Shown here one piece after another: positions 1-6,370 of a stretch of DNA of 27,973 bases. Numbering within the stretch: the first letter of the stretch is position 1; every line of letters begins with the position of its first letter. The stretch spans positions 1 to 27,973 of the forward strand of contig JAZQWV010000019.1 of assembly GCA_045632525.1 (NCBI GenBank), given 5' to 3'. The position numbers and the translations under genes were made by a program. This DNA is from Fimenecus sp045632525 (GTDB lineage: Bacteria; Bacillota; Clostridia; Oscillospirales; Acutalibacteraceae). The notes under the pieces are model-generated. The model was not told where the DNA came from and did not search any database. It worked only from the letters and a program-made list of their open reading frames with translations.

Positions 1-219
1 TTCTTTCTGTGGGTTTGTGTCGTCAAGACGAAGATTGCACTCGCCCTTATATTTTTTGCTTGTAGCAAAGTTTATGCAGATAGCCTTAGCGTGACCGATA
101 TGAAGATATCCGTTTGGCTCAGGTGGAAAACGAGTCTGCACTTTGTTATATACACCATTTTCAAGGTCTTCATCAATGAAATCGTGTATAAAATTTGAAA
201 TATTTGTAATTTCTTCCAT
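1..219 (-). CDS. glnS: Glutamine--tRNA ligase (GlnRS), N-terminal part, runs off the window
   Basis: Charges tRNA-Gln with glutamine in the cytoplasm. Only the first 73 codons are in the window; the rest lies to the left. The fragment has the class I synthetase signature RFPPEPNGYLHIGHAKA (residues 30-46, HIGH at 40-43) and the RLDDTNPQKE segment typical of GlnRS rather than GluRS. The start ATG is at 219, 4 bases after the gltX stop. Its ribosome binding site (AAAGAGG) lies inside the last gltX codons, so the two are probably translationally coupled. Having GlnRS suggests the cell need not rely on the amidotransferase route for Gln-tRNA. Family identity is secure; the full length cannot be seen. 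Confidence 0.93.
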   Translation of the reverse strand, partial: MEEITNISNFIHDFIDEDLENGVYNKVQTRFPPEPNGYLHIGHAKAICINFATSKKYKGECNLRLDDTNPQKE

Positions 220-223
220 ATTT

Positions 224-1882
224 TTAAGCCTCTTTATATGAATTTATCGCATTGTCAATTCTGTCCATTACTTCTTTAACACCGAGAATCTGCATAATGT
301 AATACAAGTCAGGAGTGTTTGTACGAGATGTCATTGCAACACGAATAACAGTTGAAACGTCACCAACATGCCCTTTGAAAGCCTCTGGGTTTTGTTTATA
401 TTCTTTAACGTTTGGAGTAAATCCACAAGCTGAGCAAAGCTCTTTGATTTTGTTAAACCAATCTTCTTTGCTATCGCTTTCTGAATAAACATCCTTATAT
501 TTTGTAAGAATTTCTATTGCATCTTCTTTTGCGATATGCTCAGGAAGTGTGTAGTCAGCCTTGTAAAGCTCGTTATAGAAAAACTCGACATAGTTTTTAA
601 CTTCTTCCCAACAAGCAATGTCTTTTCTTGGTTTTGGATTATCTCTGTCGATATTGAGAATTGCCTTTGCCTTATCAGCGTCAGCAACAAAGAGATTATA
701 AAGCTCTTTGTCATAATCCTTTGCCCAATCAACAATAAGGTCATAAACCTGAGTGTTAGTCATAACTGAAATAACATTCTTTGAAACATCGTTGAATTTA
801 ACCATATCAAAGAGTGCGCCAGAAACGCTCATCTTTTTAAGATTAAATGGGAATTTGTTGATGTCTTCATTCTTGTTTGCTCTGCGCCAGTCTTCAAAGT
901 TTGAGTTAAGGATTGTGAGCATATATTCTTTAACAGATGCTTCAGGATAACCCTTTTCAATATAGAATGAAACATTAGCTTCAGGGTCTTTTCTTTTTGA
1001 AAGTTTTCTCTTGCCACCATTTTCTTCTTTCATAATTGGGGCAATGTGAGCATATTTAACGAGTTTGAAACCACAAGTTCTGAAAAGTTCAATATGAAGT
1101 GGAACAGAGGCAATCCACTCGTCACCACGAACAACATGAGTTGTGTGCATTAAGTGGTCGTCAATTGCGTGAGCAAAGTGATAAGTTGGTATTCCGTCAG
1201 TTTTAAGAATAACAACATCATTCACATTTTCGCTCATTTCAATTTTGCCCTTAATCATATCGTCAAATGCAATTTTTCTTGAAATATCACCCATTGAACG
1301 AAGACGAACAGTAAAGGGGATACCTGCATTGATTTTTTGAATGATTTCATCATCACTTAAATCTCTACACTTTGCATAAGCGCCATAATAGCCTTTGATA
1401 TCTTCGTTTTCTTGACGGTTTCTGATATCTTCAAGGTCTTCAGGTGTGCAGAAACAAGGATAAGCCTTGCCTTCTTCGACTAATTTTTTAGCAAATGTAC
1501 GATAGATTTCTCTACGAAGGCTCTGTGTATAAGGACCATATTTTCCATCTTCACTATCAAAGCCGGTAACGCCTTCGTCAGGAGTAACGCCGAAAGCTTT
1601 GAGACCTGTTACAATACCTGTAACACCATCTTCTACTTCACGCTTTTTGTCAGTATCTTCAATACGGAGCATAAACACGCCGTTTGTAGTTTCAGCAGTA
1701 AGCTTTGATGCGAAACCCGCATAAAGTCCACCAAAGTGGAGATACCCTGTTGGGCTTGGAGCAAATCTTGTTACTCTTGCGCCTTCAGGCAAATCTCTTA
1801 CAGGATAAAGATTTTCATAATATTCTGTGGACTTGTCCACATCGCTGAAAATGAGTTCAGCAATTTTTTTGCAGTCTGTCAT
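224..1882 (-). CDS. gltX: Glutamate--tRNA ligase (GluRS)
   Basis: Class I aminoacyl-tRNA synthetase that attaches glutamate to tRNA-Glu. Visible motifs are TRFAPSPTGYLHFGG (HIGH-type site, residues 38-52), the FMLRIEDTD segment (about 70-78), VVRGDEW (250-256) and the KMSKS-type loop KLSKR (293-297). At 552 residues it is longer than the common ~490-residue form, with about 35 extra N-terminal residues before the Rossmann fold and a long C-terminal anticodon-binding region. The HIGH site is a divergent HFGG. The start at 1882 has AAGAGG 7-8 bases upstream. It sits 10 bases after the phosphodiesterase stop and 4 bases before glnS, forming a minus-strand operon. A non-discriminating or divergent GluRS is possible, but glnS next door argues against a need for misacylation. 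Confidence 0.93.
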   Translation of the reverse strand: MTDCKKIAELIFSDVDKSTEYYENLYPVRDLPEGARVTRFAPSPTGYLHFGGLYAGFASKLTAETTNGVFMLRIEDTDKKREVEDGVTGIVTGLKAFGVTPDEGVTGFDSEDGKYGPYTQSLRREIYRTFAKKLVEEGKAYPCFCTPEDLEDIRNRQENEDIKGYYGAYAKCRDLSDDEIIQKINAGIPFTVRLRSMGDISRKIAFDDMIKGKIEMSENVNDVVILKTDGIPTYHFAHAIDDHLMHTTHVVRGDEWIASVPLHIELFRTCGFKLVKYAHIAPIMKEENGGKRKLSKRKDPEANVSFYIEKGYPEASVKEYMLTILNSNFEDWRRANKNEDINKFPFNLKKMSVSGALFDMVKFNDVSKNVISVMTNTQVYDLIVDWAKDYDKELYNLFVADADKAKAILNIDRDNPKPRKDIACWEEVKNYVEFFYNELYKADYTLPEHIAKEDAIEILTKYKDVYSESDSKEDWFNKIKELCSACGFTPNVKEYKQNPEAFKGHVGDVSTVIRVAMTSRTNTPDLYYIMQILGVKEVMDRIDNAINSYKEA

Positions 1883-1892
1883 TTTATACCTC

Positions 1893-2741
1893 TTATTCAG
1901 GAAGAATTGCGTTTGTTGTAATGTATTTCACGCCGTTTGCAATCATATTGTTGAGCATTTCTTTTGTGTCAACTGTCCAACAAGCAGCAGTGAGATTGTT
2001 GTCGTGAATTTTTTGAATCATTTCAGGCTTGCCACGCTTTGCTTCAAAAGCAACACCATTGCCGTTTTCAATGCATTCCTGAAGTTTTTCGTCTGTAATT
2101 GTGTGCATGAGATACCACAATTCCATATCTGGTGAAAGATTTCTGAATTCACGAAGCACAGGTGCGTGGAATGAAATAAGGATAACATCTTTTTCAATGT
2201 CATATTTACGGATAATTTCAAGCAAGTCTGCAACTTTTTCAACACGCTTGTCCTTAACTTCAATCATAGGACGAATATTTGCTTCTTTGCAGATTTCAAT
2301 AAAGTCTTCAACAAGGCAAACTGTTGCGTCAGGATAATCTTCAATGTTTGCACCGTTTGTGAATTTAACTTTTGAAAGAGTTTCATAAGACATTTTCTTA
2401 ACGTCGCCCTTTTCTTTTGCCATTGACTGAAGCATATAGTCGTGAATGATTACCCATTTGTTATCAGTTGTGCAGTGAACATCGCATTCAAGAGCATAAT
2501 AGTTGTGCTTTGCTGCTTCTTTAAATGCTTCGATAGTATTTTCAGGGACGATTGAAGAAAGTCCTCTGTGAGCAGTAAGGTGAATTTCGTCTAATTTTGC
2601 ATCAGTTGATTCTGTAAAAGTGATAACAGGTTTTGGTCCTTTAACGCCATAACGAATATCAACATATTTCTTTCTCGCAACAATGCCGAGTACAGTTGCA
2701 GGAATTGCAAAACCTAAAAATTTCTTTGTGCCTTTTTTCAT
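1893..2741 (-). CDS. Glycerophosphodiester phosphodiesterase family protein, membrane-anchored
   Basis: Probably hydrolyses glycerophosphodiesters to glycerol-3-phosphate and an alcohol. The GDPD TIM-barrel signature is complete: HRG (residues 58-60), PENT (66-69), ALECDV (83-88) and catalytic-type HD (100-101), with a metal-site IEVKDK further on. A hydrophobic segment at about residues 8-22 (FLGFAIPATVLGIVA) is a likely N-terminal membrane anchor. I chose the ATG at 2741 because GGGTGG lies about 8 bases upstream. An in-frame ATG at 2756 would add five residues but lacks a good ribosome binding site. It leads the operon with gltX and glnS, and a good promoter lies at 2780-2808. The substrate is unknown; lipid or teichoic-acid turnover products are the usual guesses for this family. 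Confidence 0.85.
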   Translation of the reverse strand: MKKGTKKFLGFAIPATVLGIVARKKYVDIRYGVKGPKPVITFTESTDAKLDEIHLTAHRGLSSIVPENTIEAFKEAAKHNYYALECDVHCTTDNKWVIIHDYMLQSMAKEKGDVKKMSYETLSKVKFTNGANIEDYPDATVCLVEDFIEICKEANIRPMIEVKDKRVEKVADLLEIIRKYDIEKDVILISFHAPVLREFRNLSPDMELWYLMHTITDEKLQECIENGNGVAFEAKRGKPEMIQKIHDNNLTAACWTVDTKEMLNNMIANGVKYITTNAILPE

Positions 2742-2779
2742 TTTAATGCCACCCATTCCACAAAATTATAATTATAGAC

Positions 2780-2808
2780 ATTATACAATAAAACAGCTTA
2801 AAAGTAAA
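2780..2808 (-). promoter_or_regulatory. Sigma-A type promoter for the GDPD-gltX-glnS operon
   Basis: Read on the minus strand, TTTACT (2803-2808) and a perfect TATAAT (2780-2785) are separated by exactly 17 bases. It lies about 40 bases upstream of the phosphodiesterase start. The -35 box is imperfect and the -10 box is consensus. Confidence 0.7.
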
Positions 2809-2819
2809 TGCAAAATAGC

Positions 2820-2852
2820 AAAAAAATAGCACTCTCAAGGGGTGAGAGTGCT
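2820..2852 (-). terminator. Rho-independent terminator of the FAD oxidoreductase gene
   Basis: A 9-bp perfect stem, GCACTCTCA (2829-2837) with TGAGAGTGC (2843-2851) and a 5-base loop, is followed on the minus strand by a run of seven Ts. It starts 17 bases after the oxidoreductase stop. The other flank is also T-rich, so it may work in both directions. Confidence 0.85.
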
Positions 2853-2868
2853 TATTTTTATCAATATT

Positions 2869-4197
2869 TTAGTGCTTAAAGCATTTGTTGTATTCTTTAA
2901 CCCATTTAAGCACTGCCTGACGGTTATAAATAGGTGGCATTGCAGCGGTAACAGCAGTTGCTTTGCCAAGTTGCAAGCCCATATTTATAACTTTTTTAAG
3001 AATGACTTTGTTGTTGAGAAGACCTTGCACTTTAATTTTAATATCAGCAGGAGTCATACCGCTGAGCATTGCACCAAGGCTTGAAGATTCTGCGTCGATT
3101 GTCATATCTTCTGCATTGAGAATTCCTTTTGCAAAGATATAGTCGAGTTCATGTCCTTCAAGGCGTGTAAGCAACAATTTAACACAAGCCATAGGTGCCA
3201 TTGCTGCACCAATTTCTTTATAGTAATTCTTCTGATATGTCCAAAGAGTTTCTGCACTATATGACAATGATTTGTCAGCGGAAATTGCGTCTGCAAGAAT
3301 CTTTGCAGCTTTAAGAGCGTTTGCGATACCTGAACCGATTACGGGTACAGTCATAAAAGCAGAGTCACCAATAGCAGCATAACCGTCTGCAACCATAATA
3401 CCCAAAGGTTGACGAACAGGGATGTTCGCAAAATCGCCTGCACGAACAATCTTTGTGCCGATGCTTGGGTTTGTTTTTCTCAAACTTTCGATTTGTTCGT
3501 TAGCATAGTCAAGGTCAAAACTGTGGAATCGACCAATAAGTACATCTGTGTATTTTTCTTCAGTTGCAACCCAAGAAATGCCCAATTGGTTGTTGGGAAG
3601 CATAATGATTTTGAACTTCTCATCGTCGTTAACTTCGGCTGTTTTGTTGAAGAATGCACGGTAAACATAAAATTGTTCATATTCGACAGGGTTATTCTGA
3701 ACACCGAATGATTCAGGCAAATTTTGTCTGACAGGGGAGTTGAGTCCACAAGCGTCAATTACAAGGTCACCAAAATACTCGCCCTTTTCTGTTTTGATAC
3801 CAACAACTCGGTTACCATAGAGAATAGGGCCAAGAATGTTTTGTTTATATTCAAACTTAACTCCATCTTCAACTGCGTGAGAAATGAGATATTTATAAAT
3901 CTCTCGGCGCTCCATCTGAATTTCTTTTCTGTCGTCTTCAGTGTTCTGTGTGAGAGCTGTTTCCATTGCAGGTCCATAGAAAGTAACATCATTTTTAAGG
4001 TTATAAAGCTTTTTATCAGGAATTGGCAATCCAATAGCTAAAAGACCTTTTTTATCAAAAATATCTGTCCAGTCATAACCCATTTTTGTTTTCGCATTCT
4101 TCTCATAAACGGTAACATCAAAGCCCCGTTTAGCAAGAAGCATTGCAGCAGCAATACCACCGTGGCCACCACCGGCAACAATAATTTTCTTTCCCAT
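2869..4197 (-). CDS. FAD-dependent oxidoreductase (geranylgeranyl-reductase / monooxygenase-like)
   Basis: A 442-residue flavoprotein of the group that includes geranylgeranyl reductases and aromatic hydroxylases. It opens with the dinucleotide-binding fold KIIVAGGGHGGIAAAMLLA (GGGHGG at 9-14), ending in the acidic residue of VYEKN (about 31-34). It has a second FAD site, YAAIGDSAFMTVPVIGSG (273-290), of the conserved GD type. I chose the start at 4197, where AAAGGGG is 9 bases upstream; an upstream in-frame ATG at 4248 would place 17 unconserved residues before the Rossmann strand and would overlap the promoter. It is a single-gene unit with its own promoter and terminator. The substrate is unknown; reduction of a prenyl or polyunsaturated lipid is one option. 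No membrane segments are evident. Confidence 0.85.
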   Translation of the reverse strand: MGKKIIVAGGGHGGIAAAMLLAKRGFDVTVYEKNAKTKMGYDWTDIFDKKGLLAIGLPIPDKKLYNLKNDVTFYGPAMETALTQNTEDDRKEIQMERREIYKYLISHAVEDGVKFEYKQNILGPILYGNRVVGIKTEKGEYFGDLVIDACGLNSPVRQNLPESFGVQNNPVEYEQFYVYRAFFNKTAEVNDDEKFKIIMLPNNQLGISWVATEEKYTDVLIGRFHSFDLDYANEQIESLRKTNPSIGTKIVRAGDFANIPVRQPLGIMVADGYAAIGDSAFMTVPVIGSGIANALKAAKILADAISADKSLSYSAETLWTYQKNYYKEIGAAMAPMACVKLLLTRLEGHELDYIFAKGILNAEDMTIDAESSSLGAMLSGMTPADIKIKVQGLLNNKVILKKVINMGLQLGKATAVTAAMPPIYNRQAVLKWVKEYNKCFKH

Positions 4198-4232
4198 AAA
4201 ACAAATCCCCTTTGTTTGAAATGTATAAATAA

Positions 4233-4261
4233 ATTTTATCACATTCAAATAAACAATTCAA
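4233..4261 (-). promoter_or_regulatory. Promoter of the FAD oxidoreductase gene
   Basis: On the minus strand TTGAAT (4256-4261), a 17-base spacer and TAAAAT (4233-4238) form a sigma-A type promoter about 35 bases upstream of the start codon. Confidence 0.65.
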
Positions 4262-4265
4262 CAAA

Positions 4266-4300
4266 AATAAAAAGTCCCGAAAAATCGGAACTTTTTATTT
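4266..4300 (-). terminator. Hairpin terminator next to a tmRNA 3'-end copy
   Basis: AAAAAGT-C-CCGA (4269-4280) pairs with TCGG-A-ACTTTTT (4285-4296) with one mismatch and an A-rich loop. A T-rich tract lies on both sides. On the minus strand it directly follows the short sequence resembling the tmRNA 3' end at 4304-4315, the same layout as the true tmRNA and its terminator 160 bases away. Confidence 0.6.
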
Positions 4301-4303
4301 TAA

Positions 4304-4414
4304 TGGTGGAGATGGCGAGAACCGAAGCTTCGCTTCGTTCGTTGCTTCGCAACCTTTCGCATTTATATGTCCCTTTTGCTGACACAAAAGATGGACTATG
4401 TGGTTTCGATTACC
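4304..4414 (-). other. Degenerate partial copies of the tmRNA 3' end
   Basis: This non-coding stretch holds two pieces of the neighbouring tmRNA 3' end. TGGTGGAGATGG (4304-4315) repeats the tmRNA acceptor end (4464-4475) in the same orientation. GTGGTTTCGATTACC (4400-4414) is a 15-base perfect inverted copy of the tmRNA T-arm (4477-4491), again preceded by GGAC as in the gene. Between them is a low-complexity run built from CTTCG-like units. The two fragments do not make a complete RNA. They could be debris from an old duplication or integration at the tmRNA 3' end. An open reading frame crossing this region and the tmRNA is judged spurious. Confidence 0.55.
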
Positions 4415-4419
4415 TAGAC

Positions 4420-4463
4420 AAAAAACAAAAGCCCCAACTTATAATTGGAACTTTTGTTTTTTC
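4420..4463 (-). terminator. Terminator of tmRNA
   Basis: AAAACAAAAG (4422-4431) pairs with CTTTTGTTTT (4451-4460). An inner CCAA/TTGG stem (4434-4437 and 4445-4448) extends it across a small internal loop. It starts just after the CCA end of tmRNA on the minus strand and ends in a T-rich strand. Confidence 0.8.
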
Positions 4464-4816
4464 TGGTGGAGATGGTGGTAATCGAAACCACGTCCGAAAA
4501 TCTATTCCTGAAACTTTCTACGAGTGTAGTTTATCTATTGTCATTCCCTACGGGACAGCCGACAAACAGGCATTCCTTTCAGTAGCCCTGTGATGTGTGA
4601 CGGACTACAAGGCGGTTATCCGTTCACATTTACTGCTAAATGACACTCCGTACCGAGTCGCAGTTCTCTCGAGGGAATGCTCGCCGCTAATTAAGCAGCA
4701 AGAAGTACTTTTTCGTTTTTGTCGTTTATTTTTTATAAACCGTCCGTTTTAAAGTGGTCAGACTCCACTACTCGCTTATCGCAGTTCAAAATCCCCGTCG
4801 AAATCCTTTCATCCCC
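4464..4816 (-). ncRNA. ssrA: Transfer-messenger RNA (tmRNA)
   Basis: Rescues stalled ribosomes together with SmpB, whose gene is just upstream. The 5' end GGGGAUGAAAGG (from 4816) pairs with the 3' end AUCUCC-ACCA (4464-4473), forming the tRNA-like acceptor stem with an encoded CCA. The T-arm GGACGUGGUUUCGAUUACC is clear. The tag frame ends ...NDKNEKVLLAA then UAA (about 4693-4730). This has the usual hydrophobic LAA-type protease tail, but the resume codon is uncertain because the upstream codons are A-rich rather than the common GCA. The length, 353 nt, is normal for a one-piece tmRNA. A strong hairpin terminator follows. Confidence is very high; exact ends assume the paired acceptor stem. 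Confidence 0.95.
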
Positions 4817-4831
4817 GAATATATCGCTTCG

Positions 4832-4896
4832 CTCTAAATGAAAAGTGAAGAATGAATAGTGAAAAATGAAGAATTAAGAGGATGCTGACGCATCCG
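4832..4896. repeat. Purine-rich imperfect tandem repeat and hairpin between tmRNA and smpB
   Basis: Units like GTGAAGAATGAAT and GTGAAAAATGAAGAATT repeat imperfectly at 4846-4877. They are followed by a 6-bp hairpin GGATGC-tgac-GCATCC (4880-4895). On the minus strand the hairpin lies 9 bases after the smpB stop and leads into a T/C-rich tract, so it may be a weak terminator or attenuator. No clear tmRNA promoter is seen in this spacer, so tmRNA may be processed from the smpB transcript. Confidence 0.4.
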
Positions 4897-4904
4897 AATT
4901 GTAA

Positions 4905-5372
4905 TTATCTTGATTGTTCTTTAAGGGAACGCTCGATAGTTCTTTGAGCATCTTTTTTAGCGGCAACATCACGCTTGTCGTAAAGCTTTTTTCCTTTACA
5001 AAGCCCAACCTGAACTTTTGCTCGTCCTTTTTTGAAATATATAGATAACGGAATTAATGTAAGACCGTCTTGTTTTGTTGTGCCAAGAAGTCGCATAATC
5101 TCTTTTTTATGCATTAAAAGTTTGCGCACTCGCATTGGGTCACGGTTGAAAATATTGCCGTGGTCATAGGGACTAATGTGCATACCGTTGACGAAGAGTT
5201 CGCCTTCAACGATACTGCACCAAGCGTCTTTAAGATTGCATTTGCCCTGTCTTAAAGACTTGACTTCTGTGCCCACAAGCTCAATTCCTGCTTCAAAAGA
5301 CTCTATCACGAAATAATCATGCAGAGCTTTTTTGTTTTGTGCAATTGTAGTATTTGGATTCTTCTCTGCCAT
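4905..5372 (-). CDS. smpB: SsrA-binding protein SmpB
   Basis: Small basic OB-fold protein that binds the tRNA-like domain of tmRNA and delivers it to stalled ribosomes. The 155-residue protein carries family landmarks: NKKALHDYFVIESFEAGIEL (about 13-32), GTEVKSLRQGKCNLKDAW (34-51), HISPYDHGN, LLMHKKEI and the basic C-terminal KGKKLYDKRDVAAKKDAQR that enters the mRNA path. I chose the start at 5372, where GAGGAA lies 8 bases upstream. An in-frame ATG at 5393 would add seven residues, encoded by the ribosome binding site itself. It is downstream of recR on the minus strand and immediately upstream of its RNA partner, a common arrangement in Firmicutes. Confidence 0.96.
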   Translation of the reverse strand: MAEKNPNTTIAQNKKALHDYFVIESFEAGIELVGTEVKSLRQGKCNLKDAWCSIVEGELFVNGMHISPYDHGNIFNRDPMRVRKLLMHKKEIMRLLGTTKQDGLTLIPLSIYFKKGRAKVQVGLCKGKKLYDKRDVAAKKDAQRTIERSLKEQSR

Positions 5373-5399
5373 GACTAATTCCTCAAATATCAATACAAC

Positions 5400-5421
5400 G
5401 GAACGACGAGGGCGTCGTTCC
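5400..5421. repeat. GC-rich hairpin between recR and smpB
   Basis: GGAACGAC (5400-5407) and GTCGTTCC (5414-5421) form a perfect 8-bp stem with a 6-base loop, much more GC-rich than its surroundings. No T run follows on either strand, so it is not a standard terminator. It may be a small dispersed REP-like palindrome or an RNA processing signal. Confidence 0.5.
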
Positions 5422-5426
5422 CTACA

Positions 5427-6020
5427 TTATAACAGATTTCTGCCCTGAATTGCTCTGGAAAGTGTTACCTCATCTGCATATTCAAGGTCGCTACCAACGG
5501 GGATACCATAAGCCAAACGGCTTACTTTAATACCCATTGGTTTGAGAAGACGAGCAATATACATTGCTGTTGCTTCGCCTTCTGCTGTGGGGTTTGTTGC
5601 CATGATAACTTCGTTGACAGAATCGTCAGCCATTCTGCTGATTAATTCTTTAATACGAATATTATCAGGACCAATTCCGTTCATCGGTGAAATTACACCG
5701 TGCAACACATGATATGTACCCTTATATTCATGTGTGCGTTCAAATGCCGCAACATCTCTCGGGTTTTCAACAACACAGATTGTTGAATTGTCACGGTTTG
5801 CATTGCTACAAATAGTGCATTTTTCACCTTCGGTAAGATTACAACAAACATTACAAGTGTGAATGTTTGTGTGGGCATTGTTTATAGCGTCAACAAGGCT
5901 TTTTGTTTCACTGTCATCAAGTCCAAGAATATAATAAGCCATTCTCTCCGCCGATTTTACACCGACAGAGGGCATTTTACGAAATTCTTCTATCAACTTT
6001 TCAAGTGATACAATAGCCAT
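5427..6020 (-). CDS. recR: Recombination mediator protein RecR
   Basis: Ring-forming DNA repair protein that works with RecO (and RecF) to load RecA on single-stranded gaps. The 197-residue product matches the family's usual length. The order is: N-terminal helix-hairpin-helix (MPSVGVKSAERMAYYIL, about 16-32), a four-cysteine zinc finger with C56, C59, C68 and C71, and a Toprim domain starting ICVVENPRDVAAFE (about 81-94), ending in the conserved PVGSDLEYADEVTLSRAIQGR. It lies 13 bases downstream of ybaB on the minus strand, in the classic dnaX-ybaB-recR order. An extra cysteine (C60) sits in the finger, so the ligand set should be read with care. Confidence 0.96.
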   Translation of the reverse strand: MAIVSLEKLIEEFRKMPSVGVKSAERMAYYILGLDDSETKSLVDAINNAHTNIHTCNVCCNLTEGEKCTICSNANRDNSTICVVENPRDVAAFERTHEYKGTYHVLHGVISPMNGIGPDNIRIKELISRMADDSVNEVIMATNPTAEGEATAMYIARLLKPMGIKVSRLAYGIPVGSDLEYADEVTLSRAIQGRNLL

Positions 6021-6033
6021 AGTTTACCTCAAA

Positions 6034-6369
6034 TTAGAATCCAAGACCTGGAATGTTCATTCCACCTGTGATTTTGCCCATTTCTCTTTCCATTGTTTCG
6101 TCTGCTTTTCTCATTGCTTCGTTAACTGCTGCAACGAGCAAATCTTCAAGCATTTCAACATCTTCTGGGTCAACAACATCTGGTTGAATATTAACAGAAA
6201 CAAGTTGGTGCTTGCCGTTAACTTTAACATCAATAGCACCGCCACCAGCTGATGCTGAATATTCTGCTTCTTCGCATTCTTTCTGAACACGAGCCATATC
6301 ATCTTGCATTTGTTGAAGGCGTTTCATCATATTTGCCTGACCGCCTTGATTTGGAATTCTTGCTTTCAT
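6034..6369 (-). CDS. ybaB: YbaB/EbfC family nucleoid-associated protein
   Basis: Small dimeric DNA-binding protein of the nucleoid, 111 residues. It has the typical layout: a coiled N-terminal helix (MMKRLQQMQDDMARVQKECEEAEYSA), a central beta region with GGGAIDVKVNGKHQLVSVNI, the VVDPEDVEMLEDLLVAAVNEA helix, and a glycine-rich tail (GMNIPGLGF). I chose the ATG at 6369, which has AGGAGG 8 bases upstream; a TTG at 6387 would start inside the ribosome binding site region. It begins 1 base after the dnaX stop, so its ribosome binding site lies in the dnaX 3' end and translation is probably coupled. Confidence 0.95.
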   Translation of the reverse strand: MKARIPNQGGQANMMKRLQQMQDDMARVQKECEEAEYSASAGGGAIDVKVNGKHQLVSVNIQPDVVDPEDVEMLEDLLVAAVNEAMRKADETMEREMGKITGGMNIPGLGF

Positions 6370-6370
6370 T

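Noticed and set aside
4162..4593. Plus-strand open frame of 143 codons across the tmRNA 3' end
   Set aside because: It overlaps the tmRNA gene, its terminator and the oxidoreductase start on the opposite strand, and the translated sequence is simply the tmRNA end read as protein.
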